From an uncultured Bacteroidaceae bacterium (GTDB lineage: Bacteria; Bacteroidota; Bacteroidia; Bacteroidales; Bacteroidaceae): DNA of 64,000 nucleotides. A model generated the notes under the pieces. That model saw only the letters and a list, made by a program, of their open reading frames with translations. It was not told the DNA's origin and did not search any database. The DNA is taken from positions 1-64,000 of the forward strand of contig CAJOJA010000010.1 in the NCBI GenBank assembly GCA_905234735.1, in the 5' to 3' direction. Every line of letters begins with the position of its first letter. Position 1 is the stretch's first letter. The translations under genes and the position numbers were made by a program. Positions 8,532 through 19,346 of the stretch are shown one piece after another.

Positions 8532-10580
8532 ATGGCAACACAGCACAGAAAATCCATCAAACGCTTCAGACTGATACTCATCGGCATCAGCCTGGTGGGG
8601 GCATACATACTGGGGACGGCACTGAACACCATGCTCTTCCAGGCCGACTATTGGAGACAGGTGGGCCAACGGTTCGTCTCGGACAGCATTGTGGTGGAGG
8701 CACCGCGCGGCAACATCATCTCGGCCGACGGCCGCGTGATGGTGGCCTCGCTGCCCCAGTACCGACTGTTCATGGACTACATCATCATCGACAAGGACAG
8801 CGTGGCCCGCGAAAAGGCACAGCACTGGCGCGACTCGGCACTGAAGGCCGATGTGGACAGCATCGCACAGGGCCTGCACCGCATATTCCCCGACAAAACC
8901 GAAGACTGGTTCCGCAACCGTCTGCTCGAAGGCCGACAGCGCCGCTCCCATGCCTGGAACCTCTACCCCCGACTGGCCAGCTACATCCAGTACAAGCAGT
9001 GTAAGGAACTGCCCCTACTGCGCGAAACTCCACTGAAGGGCGGGTTCAACCCCGAAGAGGTGATGTTGCGCATCAAACCCTACGGCACACTGGCCAGCCG
9101 CACACTGGGCAGCCTGGCCAAGGACCCAGAGGCCGACACCATCCGCGCCACCAGCGGACTGGAATGGTGTTACGACACCATCATGCGCGGACACAACGGC
9201 ATCAAACACCGCTCGAAAGTGCGCGACCGCATGGTGAACTTCTACGACCGTGAACCTGTCAGCGGACACGACCTCGTGACCACCATCGACGCCACCATGC
9301 AGGACATCGCCGAAAAGGCCATCGTCAACAAACTGCGCGAAGTGGGTGGTGAAAAGGGGGTGGTGATACTGATGGAAGTGCCCACGGGCGACATCAAGGC
9401 ACTGGTGAGCATGACGCGCTACCGCAACGAGGCAACGGGTGAGTACGAATTCTACGAAGCACAGAACGACGCCATCAATGCCCTGTGGGAACCCGGGTCA
9501 ACCTTCAAGACCGGCAGCATCATGGTGGCACTGGAGGACGGAAAGATAACGCCCGAAACCACCGTGGAGACGGGAAGCGGCATCTATATGATGCACGGCC
9601 GCCCCATGAAGGACCACAACTGGCACCGTGGCGGATACGGCACACTGAACGTCACCCAGGTGCTGGAATACAGTTCGAACATCGGTGTCAGCCGGCTCAT
9701 CGACGACGCCTATCACGACCATCCCGAAAAATACGTGCAGGGACTCTACAACATGGGCGTAGGCATAGACCTGGGACTGCCCATGGGAGCCAAGCCCGTC
9801 GTGCGTATGCCAAACACCGACAAGGCAAAAGGCAACTGGTCCAAGACAGCCCTGGCCTGGATGAGCATTGGCTACGAAACCATGATTCCGCCCATCAGCA
9901 CCGTGGCCTTCTACAACGCCATTGCCAACAACGGACGGTTTGTCCGCCCGCGCTTTGTGAAGGCAGAAATGGAGAACGGACAGGTGGTGCGCGAATTCCC
10001 CGTCGAGGTGATAAAGGAGAAAATCTGCTCCGAACGCACCCTGAACCAGATACAGACCATCCTGGAAAAGGTGGTCAGCGAGGGCCTGGGTAAGAAGGCT
10101 GGCAACAAACGCTTCAAGGTGAGCGGAAAGACCGGAACGGCACAGGTGGCCAAGAACGGCAGCTACGCCAGCCACAGCTACATGGTCAGCTTCTGCGGCT
10201 ACTTCCCCAGCGACGCGCCACGCTACTCGTGCATCGTCTGCATCCGCAAGGACGGTCTGCCCGCATCGGGCGGCGGCCAGTGCGGACCGGTATTCAGCGA
10301 AATCAGCCAGATGGTGATGAACCAGGGCGTCTATCGCGACCCGCGCGAGGCTGCCGACTCGACCAGCATATTCACCCCCACCCTGTCGAAAGAATACGCG
10401 GCCAACGGCACCGACACCGTGCCCAACGTGGTGGGAATGGGGGCACGCGATGCCATCTACAGCCTGCAAAGATGCGGACTAAAGGTGAGGCTGCACGGCA
10501 CCGGCCTGGTGCAGAGCCAAAGCATAGCCGCCGGAACCAAAGAACCGAAAGGAAAAACCATTACGCTAAACCTGAAATAG
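8532..10580 (+). CDS. ftsI: Division-specific peptidoglycan transpeptidase FtsI (PBP3) with PASTA domain
   Basis: Class B penicillin-binding protein of 682 residues that cross-links septal peptidoglycan. It has one N-terminal membrane anchor (about 12-34), a PBP dimer region beginning with [19 protein letters not shown] sequence (read as [15 protein letters not shown]), and a transpeptidase domain. Active-site motifs are Ser323-Thr-Phe-Lys326 (EPGSTFK), Ser381-Ser-Asn383 and Lys533-Thr-Gly535 (SGKTGTAQ). The last about 60 residues ([24 protein letters not shown]) form one PASTA domain, which Bacteroidota FtsI usually carries and E. coli FtsI lacks. murE follows after 2 bp. Confidence 0.95.
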   Translation: MATQHRKSIKRFRLILIGISLVGAYILGTALNTMLFQADYWRQVGQRFVSDSIVVEAPRGNIISADGRVMVASLPQYRLFMDYIIIDKDSVAREKAQHWRDSALKADVDSIAQGLHRIFPDKTEDWFRNRLLEGRQRRSHAWNLYPRLASYIQYKQCKELPLLRETPLKGGFNPEEVMLRIKPYGTLASRTLGSLAKDPEADTIRATSGLEWCYDTIMRGHNGIKHRSKVRDRMVNFYDREPVSGHDLVTTIDATMQDIAEKAIVNKLREVGGEKGVVILMEVPTGDIKALVSMTRYRNEATGEYEFYEAQNDAINALWEPGSTFKTGSIMVALEDGKITPETTVETGSGIYMMHGRPMKDHNWHRGGYGTLNVTQVLEYSSNIGVSRLIDDAYHDHPEKYVQGLYNMGVGIDLGLPMGAKPVVRMPNTDKAKGNWSKTALAWMSIGYETMIPPISTVAFYNAIANNGRFVRPRFVKAEMENGQVVREFPVEVIKEKICSERTLNQIQTILEKVVSEGLGKKAGNKRFKVSGKTGTAQVAKNGSYASHSYMVSFCGYFPSDAPRYSCIVCIRKDGLPASGGGQCGPVFSEISQMVMNQGVYRDPREAADSTSIFTPTLSKEYAANGTDTVPNVVGMGARDAIYSLQRCGLKVRLHGTGLVQSQSIAAGTKEPKGKTITLNLK

Positions 10581-10582
10581 AC

Positions 10583-12034
10583 ATGACCATAAAGCAACTC
10601 ACCGAGAACCTGAAACCCCAGACCATCGTCGGCAACGGCGATGCAGAGATATGCGGACTGGAAATCGACTCGCGCCAGATAAAACCAGGCTGCGCATTCG
10701 TGGCCATGCGCGGCACACAGACCGACGGACACCAGTTCATCCCCAAAGCCCTGGAACTGGGAGCCACATGCGTAATATGCGAAACGCTGCCCGAAACCCG
10801 ACAAGAGGAGGTTTGCTACGTGCAATACGACAACACGGAGACAGCAGTAGGGCCCCTGGCCACCCACTTCTTCGGCGACCCGACCCGGCGCATGAAACTC
10901 ATCGGCGTGACGGGCACCAACGGCAAGACCACCATCGCCACCCTACTCTACCATATGTTCCGCAGCTTCGGCTACAAGGTGGGACTGTGCAGCACCGTCT
11001 GCAACTACATTGACGGACGCCCCGTACCCACCGAGGTCACTACGCCCGACCCCATCACTCTGAACCGACTGCTCGGACAGATGGCCGACGAGGGATGTGA
11101 ATATGCCTTCATGGAGGTCAGCAGCCACTCCGTAGCCCAGCAACGCATTGGCGGACTGACATTTGCCGGAGGCCTGTTCACCAACCTGACACGCGACCAC
11201 CTGGACTACCACAAGACCGTCGAGGCCTACCGCGATGCCAAGAAGGGCTTCTTCGATATGCTGCCCCAAGAGGCATTCGCCATCACCAACGCCGACGACC
11301 GCAACGGTATGTTCATGGTACAGAACACCAAGGCCAACGTACGCACCTACGCCCAGCGCACCGATGCCGACTTCAAGGCACGCATCCTGGAAGAGGGCTT
11401 CGAGGGCATGAACCTGAACATCGACGGGCGGGAGGTCTTCGTACAATTTGTGGGCCGTTTCAACGTCAGCAACCTGCTGGCCGTCTACGGAGCCGCCATC
11501 ATGCTGGGAAAACAGCCCGAAGAGGTGCTCATCGCCCTGAGCACGATGAAACCCGTGAACGGACGGTTCGAGGCCATCCGCAGCCCGCAAGGCGTGACGG
11601 CCATCGTGGACTATGCCCACACCCCCGACGCACTGGTCAACGTGCTCACCACCATCAACGAGATACTCCGCAAGCCCCACCAGTGCTGGACAGTATGCGG
11701 AGCGGGAGGTAACCGCGACAAGGGCAAGCGCCCCCTGATGGCCCAGGAAGCCGTGCGCCACAGCGACCGCGTCATCATCACCAGCGACAACCCACGCAAC
11801 GAAGACCCGCAGGAGATTATCAACGACATGCTGGCCGGACTCTCCGACGAACAGCGCCGGACGGTGCTCTCCATCGTCGACCGCCGCGAGGCCATCCGCA
11901 CAGCATGCACCCTGGCACAGCCAGGCGACGTCATCCTGGTGGCCGGAAAGGGACACGAGGACTACCAAATCGTGCAAGGCGTGAAACACCACTTCGACGA
12001 CCATGAGGTCATCCGCGAATGCTTCGGCCTATAA
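10583..12034 (+). CDS. murE: UDP-MurNAc-L-Ala-D-Glu:meso-diaminopimelate ligase MurE
   Basis: Cytoplasmic ATP-dependent ligase of 483 residues that adds the third residue of the peptidoglycan stem peptide. The ATG at 10583 ([17 protein letters not shown]) is 2 bp after the ftsI stop; the frame stays open 354 bp upstream within ftsI, but that part is a shadow. ATP loop [10 protein letters not shown] at 108-117 with Lys115. The motif Asp402-Asn-Pro-Arg405 (DNPRNEDP) marks meso-diaminopimelate rather than lysine as substrate, as expected for a Gram-negative. 50 bp separate it from mraY. Confidence 0.95.
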   Translation: MTIKQLTENLKPQTIVGNGDAEICGLEIDSRQIKPGCAFVAMRGTQTDGHQFIPKALELGATCVICETLPETRQEEVCYVQYDNTETAVGPLATHFFGDPTRRMKLIGVTGTNGKTTIATLLYHMFRSFGYKVGLCSTVCNYIDGRPVPTEVTTPDPITLNRLLGQMADEGCEYAFMEVSSHSVAQQRIGGLTFAGGLFTNLTRDHLDYHKTVEAYRDAKKGFFDMLPQEAFAITNADDRNGMFMVQNTKANVRTYAQRTDADFKARILEEGFEGMNLNIDGREVFVQFVGRFNVSNLLAVYGAAIMLGKQPEEVLIALSTMKPVNGRFEAIRSPQGVTAIVDYAHTPDALVNVLTTINEILRKPHQCWTVCGAGGNRDKGKRPLMAQEAVRHSDRVIITSDNPRNEDPQEIINDMLAGLSDEQRRTVLSIVDRREAIRTACTLAQPGDVILVAGKGHEDYQIVQGVKHHFDDHEVIRECFGL

Positions 12035-12084
12035 ACCAGATTAACCAGAAATACTCGAATCATTTGAAATACTAGAAAAAGAAA

Positions 12085-13347
12085 ATGCTATATTACCTGT
12101 TTCGCTATCTCGGCCAGTTTGGCATCCCTGGTGCCCACCTGTGGTCATACATCTCCTTCCGCGCCATACTGACACTGGTGCTCTCGCTCGCCATCAGCAT
12201 CTGGTTTGGCGAGTACTTCATCAAGTGGATGAAGCGCCACAACGCCAGCGAGGCACAGCGCGACGCCAGCATCGACCCATTCGGGGTGGAGAAGAAAGAT
12301 GTGCCCACGATGGGCGGCATCATCATCATCATAGCCACAGTCATCCCCTGTCTGCTGCTGGGGCGACTGCGCAACATCTACATGCTGCTGATGATTGTCA
12401 CCACACTCTGGCTGGGCGGTCTCGGATTCATCGACGACTACATCAAGATGAAAATCTCGAAAGACGGACTGCGCCCCATCCTGAAACTGGCCGGACAGGC
12501 CGTGCTGGGACTGCTCATCGGCCTGACCCTGTGGCTCAGTCCCGATGCCGTGATACGCGAAAACGTGCAGGTGACGAACGAGAACGGCGTAGAAGTGGTG
12601 TACAAGAGCGAACCTGTGAAGAGCACCATCACCACCATCCCCTTCGTGAAGAACAACAACCTGAGCTACAGCGAGATATTCCGTTGGCTGGGCAAACGCC
12701 GCACGGCGGCCGGGTGGATATTGTTCGTCTTCATCACCACCTTCGCAGTCATGGCCGTAAGCAACGGTTCGAACCTGAACGACGGCATGGACGGCATGTG
12801 TGCAGGCAACTCGGCCATCATCGTCGCAGCATTGGCCATACTGGCCTACACGAGCAGTCACATCGGGATGGCTTCGTACCTGAACATCATGTTTGTACCA
12901 GGCAGTGAGGAACTGGTCATCTTCCTGATGGCCTTCATGGGCGGACTGATTGGCTTTCTCTGGTACAATGCCTATCCGGCCCAGGTGTTCATGGGCGATA
13001 CGGGCAGTCTGGCCATCGGTGGCATCATTGCCGTCATCTGTGTCATTATCCACAAGGAGTTGCTCCTGCCGCTGCTTTGCTTCGTATTCCTGTGCGAAAG
13101 CGTCAGCGTGCTGCTCCAGACCAACTACGCCAAAATGGGCAACCGCAAGGGAAAGAAATGGCGCGTCTTCAAACGTGCCCCCATCCACGATGCCTTCCGC
13201 ATCAAACCCGGACAACTGCCTGCCGACTTCCGAATCCTGTGGAACTGGCCCAAGGGCTGCTGGCTGGAATCGAAGATTACGACTCGCTTCTGGATTGTGA
13301 CCATCATCACATCGGCACTGGCCATTATTACGTTGAAGATTCGATGA
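12085..13347 (+). CDS. mraY: Phospho-MurNAc-pentapeptide transferase MraY
   Basis: Integral membrane enzyme of 420 residues that makes lipid I from UDP-MurNAc-pentapeptide and undecaprenyl phosphate. It has about ten hydrophobic segments. Family signatures are PTMGG, the Asp117-Asp118 pair in GFIDDYIKMK, and Asn-rich NLNDGMDG (Asp233, Asp236). It is longer than the roughly 360-residue E. coli enzyme because of a hydrophilic insert near 150-200 (VQVTNENGVEVVYKSEPVKS), which is usual for Bacteroidota MraY. A 9-nt tandem repeat separates it from murD. Confidence 0.95.
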   Translation: MLYYLFRYLGQFGIPGAHLWSYISFRAILTLVLSLAISIWFGEYFIKWMKRHNASEAQRDASIDPFGVEKKDVPTMGGIIIIIATVIPCLLLGRLRNIYMLLMIVTTLWLGGLGFIDDYIKMKISKDGLRPILKLAGQAVLGLLIGLTLWLSPDAVIRENVQVTNENGVEVVYKSEPVKSTITTIPFVKNNNLSYSEIFRWLGKRRTAAGWILFVFITTFAVMAVSNGSNLNDGMDGMCAGNSAIIVAALAILAYTSSHIGMASYLNIMFVPGSEELVIFLMAFMGGLIGFLWYNAYPAQVFMGDTGSLAIGGIIAVICVIIHKELLLPLLCFVFLCESVSVLLQTNYAKMGNRKGKKWRVFKRAPIHDAFRIKPGQLPADFRILWNWPKGCWLESKITTRFWIVTIITSALAIITLKIR

Positions 13348-13386
13348 TGAGAGATTGAGAGATTGAGAAATTGAGAAATTGAGAGA
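13348..13386 (+). repeat. Short tandem repeat between mraY and murD
   Basis: The 39-bp spacer is made almost entirely of imperfect copies of a 9-nt unit, AGATTGAGA / AAATTGAGA, ending directly at the murD ATG. The last copies form the untranslated leader of murD. Confidence 0.7.
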
Positions 13387-14724
13387 ATGAGAAAGAAGAT
13401 ATCTATATTGGGTGCCGCAGAGAGCGGAATAGGGACGGCCATCCTGGCACAGAAGCAGGGATGGGACGTGTTCGTGAGCGACATGGGCACCATCAAGGAT
13501 AAATACAAGCAAATGCTCATTGACCACAACATTGCATACGAAGAGGGTGGTCATACCGAAGCACGCATACTGGATGCCGACCAGGTGGTGAAAAGTCCGG
13601 GCATACCCGATACGGCCCCGCTGGTACAGAAACTGATAGCACAGGGGACACCCATCCTGGCCGAACTGGAGTTTGCCAAACCCTACAGTCGCGGAAAGAC
13701 CATCTGTATTACAGGTTCGAACGGCAAGACCACTACCACCAGCCTCATCTACTACATCATGCAGAAGTGGGGCGTAGATGTCGGTCTGGCCGGCAACATC
13801 GGCCGGTCGTATGCCCTGCAGGTAGCTGAGGGCGACCACGACTGGTACGTGCTGGAGATTAGTTCGTTCCAGCTGGACAACATGTTCCAGTTCCGTGCCG
13901 ACGTGTCCGTACTGATGAACATCACTCCCGACCACCTGGACCGCTACGACTTTCTGATGCAGAACTATACAGACTCGAAGATGCGCATCATACAGAACCA
14001 GACGGCAGACGACACCTTTGTCTACTGGCGTCAGGACGAGCACATCGAGATGGAACTGCAAAAACGCAGCAAGGGTTATGCACCGCAACCCACTCCGTCG
14101 TCGCGCCCGGCACAGGGTGGACATCCGACCCTGATGCCTTTCGAGGACGCAGACTTTGAACGTTTCGGACTATCGTTTTCACAGATGGGGCAACACAACA
14201 AACGTAATGCACTGGCCGCTTACCTGGCCACCCAACAAGTGGGCGTGCCCGAAACACTGATTCGCCAGTGTCTGACGGATTTCCCGGGTGTGGAGCACCG
14301 TCTGGAGCGTGTGGCCGAAGTGGGCAACGTGCTCTTCATCAACGACTCGAAGGCAACAAACGTAGATGCCTGCTACGTGGCCCTGAAGGCCATGGACCGG
14401 CCCACCATACTCATCGTGGGCGGACGCGACAAGGGCAACGACTACTCCACCCTCTTCGACATCGTTCGCCAGAAGTGTGCCGGACTGGTCTACCTGGGTG
14501 CTGACAACCAGAAGCTCCACGACTCGTTCGACCAACTGGGACTGCCCGTCAGCGACACACACTCGATGAAAGACTGTGTGGAGGCCTGCATCAACATGGC
14601 CCGACCGGGCGACTGCGTCCTGCTCAGCCCCTGTTGCGCCAGTTTCGACCTGTTCAAGAACATGGAAGACCGCGGAGAACAATTCAAGAGCCTCGTACGT
14701 GCGTATAATAATATAAAGGAATAA
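13387..14724 (+). CDS. murD: UDP-MurNAc-L-alanine:D-glutamate ligase MurD
   Basis: Cytoplasmic ligase of 445 residues that adds D-glutamate to UDP-MurNAc-L-Ala. Rossmann-like N-terminus (ISILGAAESGIGTAIL), ATP loop TGSNGKTTTT with Lys114, and the later Mur-ligase blocks NITPDHLDRYD, FPGVEHRLERV, INDSKATNVDA and LLSPCCASFD. There is a short low-conservation insert near 215-250 (QKRSKGYAPQPTPSSRPAQGGHPT) compared with typical MurD. It lies 6 bp before ftsW. Confidence 0.95.
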   Translation: MRKKISILGAAESGIGTAILAQKQGWDVFVSDMGTIKDKYKQMLIDHNIAYEEGGHTEARILDADQVVKSPGIPDTAPLVQKLIAQGTPILAELEFAKPYSRGKTICITGSNGKTTTTSLIYYIMQKWGVDVGLAGNIGRSYALQVAEGDHDWYVLEISSFQLDNMFQFRADVSVLMNITPDHLDRYDFLMQNYTDSKMRIIQNQTADDTFVYWRQDEHIEMELQKRSKGYAPQPTPSSRPAQGGHPTLMPFEDADFERFGLSFSQMGQHNKRNALAAYLATQQVGVPETLIRQCLTDFPGVEHRLERVAEVGNVLFINDSKATNVDACYVALKAMDRPTILIVGGRDKGNDYSTLFDIVRQKCAGLVYLGADNQKLHDSFDQLGLPVSDTHSMKDCVEACINMARPGDCVLLSPCCASFDLFKNMEDRGEQFKSLVRAYNNIKE

Positions 14725-14730
14725 AAGAAA

Positions 14731-15984
14731 ATGACACTGCCCAATATAAAACTGAACAAGGAAAGTTTCCTACAGGGCGACCATGTCGTGTGGATGATAC
14801 TGCTGGCACTGTGCATGATATCCATTGTGGAAGTGTACAGCGCCTCCAGCCGTATGACCTACGGCACATCGGCTCATTTCTGGCGTCCCGTGGTGGAACA
14901 CGCTTCGTTCATCATTGTCGGTCTGTTCATCACCTGGGTGGTACATCGCATGCCTTGTACATCGTTCAAGTTCCTGAGTGTGCTGGGCCTGCTGGTATCA
15001 CTGATACTGCTCGTGGCCGTGCTGTTCATGGGGCGCGTGAACGGTGCCGCCCGTTGGCTCCACTTTGCCGGCATCACCATACAGCCTTCGGAGTTTGCCA
15101 AACTGACACTGGTGGGCACTGTGGCCATGTTGCTGGCCACCTTCCGCGACAAGAAGACGGGAGGGGCCTCGATGTTGGCCTTCAAATGGGTGGCCGGACT
15201 GACGGCTATCGTATGTCTGCTCATCGTGGGCGAAAATTTCTCCACCGCTGGCATCATCTTCATCGTCATGCTCATGATGACGTGGTTTGCCCAAGGGCCG
15301 AAGAGGTGGCTATGGCTCATCGTCGTGGGCATCCTGTTTGCCGGCACCACAGGTTTCTGTACACTGAAATTCGTACCGCAGGAGACTGCCGAGAAGGTCA
15401 GCGAACTGCCCATGCTACACCGCTTCAGCACATGGTCGAAACGCATCAAGAAGGGTAGTGAACTGCCACCAAACCCCAGAGACTACAACATACACGACAA
15501 CGTACAGGTGACCCACGCCCGCATAGCGGTAGCCACGTGCAACATCGTCGGTAAGGGACCTGGTCAAAGCGTGCAGCGCGACTTCCTGCCCCACGCCGTT
15601 TCGGACTTCATCTATGCCATCATCATCGAGGAAGGCGGCATTGAAGGCGGCGTACTGGTCATGTTCATGTACCTGCTGCTACTCTACCGTGCCATGCGCA
15701 TAGCAGAAAAATGCAAGAACCGGTTCCCGGCCTATCTGGTGATGGGATTGTCGCTGATGCTCGTGGTCCAGGCCATGGTCAACATGGCCGTATCGGTGGG
15801 AGCCATGCCCGTAACGGGACAGCCTCTGCCACTGGTATCAAAGGGAGGAACCAGCACCTTCATCACCTGCGCCTACATTGGTATGATACTGAGCGTGAGC
15901 CATACTGCCAGGCAACTGGAGGAGGCTGTCAGCGTGGCACCGCCAGAGAATGAACCTACAGAGCCCGAGCCTGCAACAGCGTGA
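14731..15984 (+). CDS. ftsW: Septal peptidoglycan glycosyltransferase FtsW (SEDS family)
   Basis: Membrane protein of 417 residues of the SEDS family, which polymerises septal glycan strands together with FtsI. About ten transmembrane helices. Family features are GAARWLHFAGITIQPSEFAKL, the extracellular loop with HARIAVATCNIVGKGPGQS, the essential acidic region FIYAIIIEEGGIEGG, and the C-terminal PVTGQPLPLVSKGGTS. The Pro/Glu-rich C-terminal tail is cytoplasmic. The position between murD and murG supports FtsW rather than RodA. Confidence 0.93.
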   Translation: MTLPNIKLNKESFLQGDHVVWMILLALCMISIVEVYSASSRMTYGTSAHFWRPVVEHASFIIVGLFITWVVHRMPCTSFKFLSVLGLLVSLILLVAVLFMGRVNGAARWLHFAGITIQPSEFAKLTLVGTVAMLLATFRDKKTGGASMLAFKWVAGLTAIVCLLIVGENFSTAGIIFIVMLMMTWFAQGPKRWLWLIVVGILFAGTTGFCTLKFVPQETAEKVSELPMLHRFSTWSKRIKKGSELPPNPRDYNIHDNVQVTHARIAVATCNIVGKGPGQSVQRDFLPHAVSDFIYAIIIEEGGIEGGVLVMFMYLLLLYRAMRIAEKCKNRFPAYLVMGLSLMLVVQAMVNMAVSVGAMPVTGQPLPLVSKGGTSTFITCAYIGMILSVSHTARQLEEAVSVAPPENEPTEPEPATA

Positions 15985-16039
15985 CACCGAAGACCCGCAT
16001 TATTAGAACCATAAAAAGAAAGCAAAAAGAACAACGATA

Positions 16040-17158
16040 ATGAGTGAACTGAAAATCGTAATCAGTGGAGGCGGAACGGGAGGACACATCTTCCCCGCCA
16101 TCAGCATAGCCAATGCCATTCGAACCATAGAGCCGAAAGCCGAAATACTGTTTGTCGGAGCCGAGGGACGAATGGAGATGCAGCGCGTGCCTGCCGCAGG
16201 CTACAATATCGTAGGACTGCCCATACGCGGACTACTCCGCCCCCTGTGGAAACCAGGGAACATCAGCGTGCTGCTCGACTTCTTCCGAAGCAAGCGTCTG
16301 GCCAAGCAGACCCTGCAGAAGTTCTGTCCGCAGGTAGCCGTAGGCGTAGGCGGATACGCCAGCAGCGCCACACTGAATGCGGCCTATGAACTGGGCATCC
16401 CCTGCCTCATTCAAGAACAGAACTCATACGCCGGACTCACCAACAAGACCCTGGCCAAGAAGGCTAAGAAAATCTGTGTGGCCTACGAAGGCATGGAACG
16501 TTTCTTCCCGAAGGACCGTATCCTAATTACCGGAAATCCCGTCCGTCAGGGACTGCTTGACCCCAACCTGACAAAGACCGAGTCGAGCGCCATCTTCGGT
16601 TTGGAACCGGACCTGCCTACGGTGCTCATCGTCGGTGGCAGTCTGGGAGCACGCACCGTGAACGAGAGCGTTCTGGGCTGTCTGGAAAAGATACGGCAGT
16701 CGCGCGTACAGTTTATCTGGCAGACTGGCGGATACTACTACAAGGAGATACAGGACAGGCTGAAAGAGGCCGGACAGCCCGAGAACCTCTACGTCACCGA
16801 CTTTATTGCCCACATGGACCAGGCCTACAAAGCTGCCGACCTCGTCATCTCGCGGGCTGGAGCCAGTAGCATCAGCGAACTCTGCCTGTTGGGCAAACCC
16901 TCTATTCTGGTTCCCTCGCCCAACGTGGCCGAAGACCACCAGACCTGCAACGCAATGGCCCTGGTCAAGAAAGACGCAGCACTGATGGTGCGCGACGCAG
17001 ATGCCCGAGAACAACTGATGCCGATGGCCCTGGACATCGTGGTCCAGCCCGAACGCCTGAAAACGCTGGGCGAGAATGCCTACTCCATGGCCTACAAGAA
17101 CTCGGCACAAATCATTGCAAGGGAAGTGCTGAAGCTGGCAGGTATAGTTGAACGTTAA
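16040..17158 (+). CDS. murG: UDP-GlcNAc:lipid I N-acetylglucosaminyltransferase MurG
   Basis: Peripheral membrane glycosyltransferase (GT28) of 372 residues that converts lipid I to lipid II. It carries the N-terminal glycine-rich loop GGGTGGH (10-16), a second glycine-rich loop (GGSLGARTVNE) and the UDP-GlcNAc-binding SRAGASSISELCLLGKPSILVPSP. Length is normal for the family. 55 bp separate it from ftsW and 22 bp from murC. Confidence 0.95.
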   Translation: MSELKIVISGGGTGGHIFPAISIANAIRTIEPKAEILFVGAEGRMEMQRVPAAGYNIVGLPIRGLLRPLWKPGNISVLLDFFRSKRLAKQTLQKFCPQVAVGVGGYASSATLNAAYELGIPCLIQEQNSYAGLTNKTLAKKAKKICVAYEGMERFFPKDRILITGNPVRQGLLDPNLTKTESSAIFGLEPDLPTVLIVGGSLGARTVNESVLGCLEKIRQSRVQFIWQTGGYYYKEIQDRLKEAGQPENLYVTDFIAHMDQAYKAADLVISRAGASSISELCLLGKPSILVPSPNVAEDHQTCNAMALVKKDAALMVRDADAREQLMPMALDIVVQPERLKTLGENAYSMAYKNSAQIIAREVLKLAGIVER

Positions 17159-17180
17159 ATGATTAAAGTTGAAAGTTAAC

Positions 17181-18566
17181 ATGGACGCTAATCAGATAAA
17201 AGCAGTATATTTCGTGGGCATCGGCGGCATTGGCATGAGCGCCATAGCCCGATACTTCCTCAGTCGCGGACTTACCGTGAGCGGCTATGACCGCACCCCA
17301 AGCGAACTGACCGAACGCCTGGTACAAGAGGGTGCACACATACACTACGAAGAGAACATCGGACTGATACCCCCCGAATGTCTCGATCCCGACTCATGCC
17401 TCGTTGTCTACACTCCGGCTATCCCAGCAGAGCATAGTGAACTGCAGTATTTCCGCAGAAACGGATTCGAACTCCAAAAACGCGCACAGGTGCTGGGCAT
17501 ACTCACCCAAGCCATGCACGGACTCTGCGTGGCCGGAACCCATGGCAAGACAACCACAAGCTCCATGGCAGCCCACCTGCTCCATCAGAGCCACGTGGAC
17601 TGCAACGCCTTCCTGGGCGGCATTACGAAAAACTACGGTACAAACTACATCGTCAGCGAACAGAGTCCCTTTGTGGTTATCGAGGCAGACGAGTTTGACC
17701 GTTCGTTCCACTGGCTCACTCCCTGGGCCACCGTTATTACCAGCACCGATGCCGACCACCTCGACATCTATGGTTCAGAAGAGGCTTACCTGGAGAGTTT
17801 CCGCCACTACACCAACCTCATACTGCCGGGCGGATATCTCGTCGTCCACACGGGGCTTAAGCTGCAGCCCGATACCCAAAAGGGCGTCACCACCTACACC
17901 TATGGCCGCAACGAAGGCGACTTCCATGCCGAGAATATTTTGATAGGCAATGGCGAAATCACCTTCGACCTCGTCTCGCCATTAGGCAACATCACCGGCA
18001 TCAACCTGGGCGTACCCGTCAGCATTAACATCGAGAACGGTATCGGAGCAATGGCACTGGCCCAGCTAGCCGGAGCCACAGAAGAAGAGATTCGCCGCGG
18101 CATGGCATCGTTCAAGGGTGTCGACCGTCGCTTCGACTTTCACATCCGCACTCCGCACATGGCCTACATCAGCGACTATGCTCACCATCCCGAGGAAATC
18201 CGTCAGAGCCTGCTCAGCATACGCCAACTCTACGAAGGCCGACACGTGAAGGTCATCTTCCAACCTCACCTCTACAGCCGTACCCGCGACTTCTACCGCG
18301 AGTTTGCCGAGGCGCTGTCGGTGCTCGATGACGTGACACTTGTCGACATTTATCCGGCTCGCGAACTGCCCATTCCCGGCATCACCAGCCAACTCATTGC
18401 CGACCATCTGCGTCCAGGCATCCAAAAGGAAGTCATTGCCAAGGAACAGGTTCCCGACGTCGTACGTCGCGGAGGATTTGACGTTCTCATCACGATGGGT
18501 GCCGGTGACATCGAAGACTATGCCAAACAGATTACCCAGATACTGGAGTCCAAAGGTCAGGAATAA
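17181..18566 (+). CDS. murC: UDP-N-acetylmuramate:L-alanine ligase MurC
   Basis: Cytoplasmic ATP-dependent ligase of 461 residues, the first committed step of stem-peptide synthesis. The ATG at 17181 (MDANQIKAVYFVGIGGIGMSA) is chosen over an in-frame TTG at 17169, since it leaves a normal MurC N-terminus. Rossmann motif GIGGIGMSA, ATP loop GTHGKTTT with Lys123, then EADEFDRSFHWLTP and YAHHPEEI. The leader contains the repeated string GTTGAA/GTTAA just upstream, like other leaders in the cluster. Confidence 0.95.
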   Translation: MDANQIKAVYFVGIGGIGMSAIARYFLSRGLTVSGYDRTPSELTERLVQEGAHIHYEENIGLIPPECLDPDSCLVVYTPAIPAEHSELQYFRRNGFELQKRAQVLGILTQAMHGLCVAGTHGKTTTSSMAAHLLHQSHVDCNAFLGGITKNYGTNYIVSEQSPFVVIEADEFDRSFHWLTPWATVITSTDADHLDIYGSEEAYLESFRHYTNLILPGGYLVVHTGLKLQPDTQKGVTTYTYGRNEGDFHAENILIGNGEITFDLVSPLGNITGINLGVPVSINIENGIGAMALAQLAGATEEEIRRGMASFKGVDRRFDFHIRTPHMAYISDYAHHPEEIRQSLLSIRQLYEGRHVKVIFQPHLYSRTRDFYREFAEALSVLDDVTLVDIYPARELPIPGITSQLIADHLRPGIQKEVIAKEQVPDVVRRGGFDVLITMGAGDIEDYAKQITQILESKGQE

Positions 18567-18602
18567 ATTATAAACTGTTAATCGTAAAATGTCATATCGT
18601 AA

Positions 18603-19334
18603 ATGATAAAGACCTTACTGAAAACACTGCTTCTGTTCGCCACCTTGAGCTATCTCATATTTGCAGTGGTGAAGGTGAGCCACCCCACACAAGAAATGGT
18701 GTGCACGGGGGTCGAGTTCCTGTTTACAGACTCTGGACAGACAAACCTCATCGACCGCCCCATGCTGGAGATGCTGCTAACGAAAAACAAGATTGCCCCG
18801 AAAGGTCATGTGCTGGCCGACATCGACCTCCACGACATCGAGCAGCGCCTGTCGGCGAATCCCTACATCGACACCGTCAACTGCTATCACACGGCATCGG
18901 GGAAACTATGTGTGCGGGTAACACCTCGTCGCCCCTTACTACACGTCTTTGCCCAAGACGGCGATGAGTTTTATATAGATACGAAAGGCGGCATCATGCC
19001 AGCCGGAGGGCTCCCTACGGACCTGCCCATCGTCACCGGTCACGTCACACGGCAGATGTCAAACACACGCCTGCTCATGCTGGGCAATCTGCTGCAGTCC
19101 GACCAATACTGGAAGAGGCAGGCTCAGCAAGTAGTCATCAACGAAAAGGGATGGATAGAGATAATCCCGCGCTTCAGCGGGCAACGCATCCTGCTGGGCG
19201 AACCCAAGGACTTGCAGGAGAAGCTAAACCGTGTACGCATGTTCTACGAAAAAGCCATGCCCCGTGTGGGCTGGAACAAATACAGCACCATCAATGCTGC
19301 CTTCAAAAACCAAATAATTTGCACAAAACTATAA
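18603..19334 (+). CDS. ftsQ: Cell division protein FtsQ
   Basis: Bitopic divisome protein of 243 residues. A short cytoplasmic N-terminus, one transmembrane helix (about 6-25, LKTLLLFATLSYLIFAVVKV), and a periplasmic part with a POTRA-like region (DLHDIEQRLSANPYIDTVNCYHTASGKLCVRVTPRRPLLHV) and a beta domain (GDEFYIDTKGGIMP). The position murC-ftsQ-ftsA is canonical. It links FtsL and cytoplasmic division proteins in known systems. ftsA follows after 12 bp. Confidence 0.9.
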   Translation: MIKTLLKTLLLFATLSYLIFAVVKVSHPTQEMVCTGVEFLFTDSGQTNLIDRPMLEMLLTKNKIAPKGHVLADIDLHDIEQRLSANPYIDTVNCYHTASGKLCVRVTPRRPLLHVFAQDGDEFYIDTKGGIMPAGGLPTDLPIVTGHVTRQMSNTRLLMLGNLLQSDQYWKRQAQQVVINEKGWIEIIPRFSGQRILLGEPKDLQEKLNRVRMFYEKAMPRVGWNKYSTINAAFKNQIICTKL

Positions 19335-19346
19335 AAATATATCGTT

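Noticed and set aside
10229..10582. A longer murE start giving 601 residues
   Set aside because: The extra part overlaps ftsI in another frame and reads as Arg/His-rich non-family sequence; the ATG at 10583 gives the normal MurE N-terminus.
12145..14124. A 659-codon open frame on the minus strand opposite mraY and murD
   Set aside because: It lies entirely opposite two certain genes, has Val/His/Gln-rich composition typical of an antisense shadow, and matches no family. The same applies to long opposite-strand frames at 5902-6963, 9498-10469, 10943-12004, 36678-38138 and 38354-39523.
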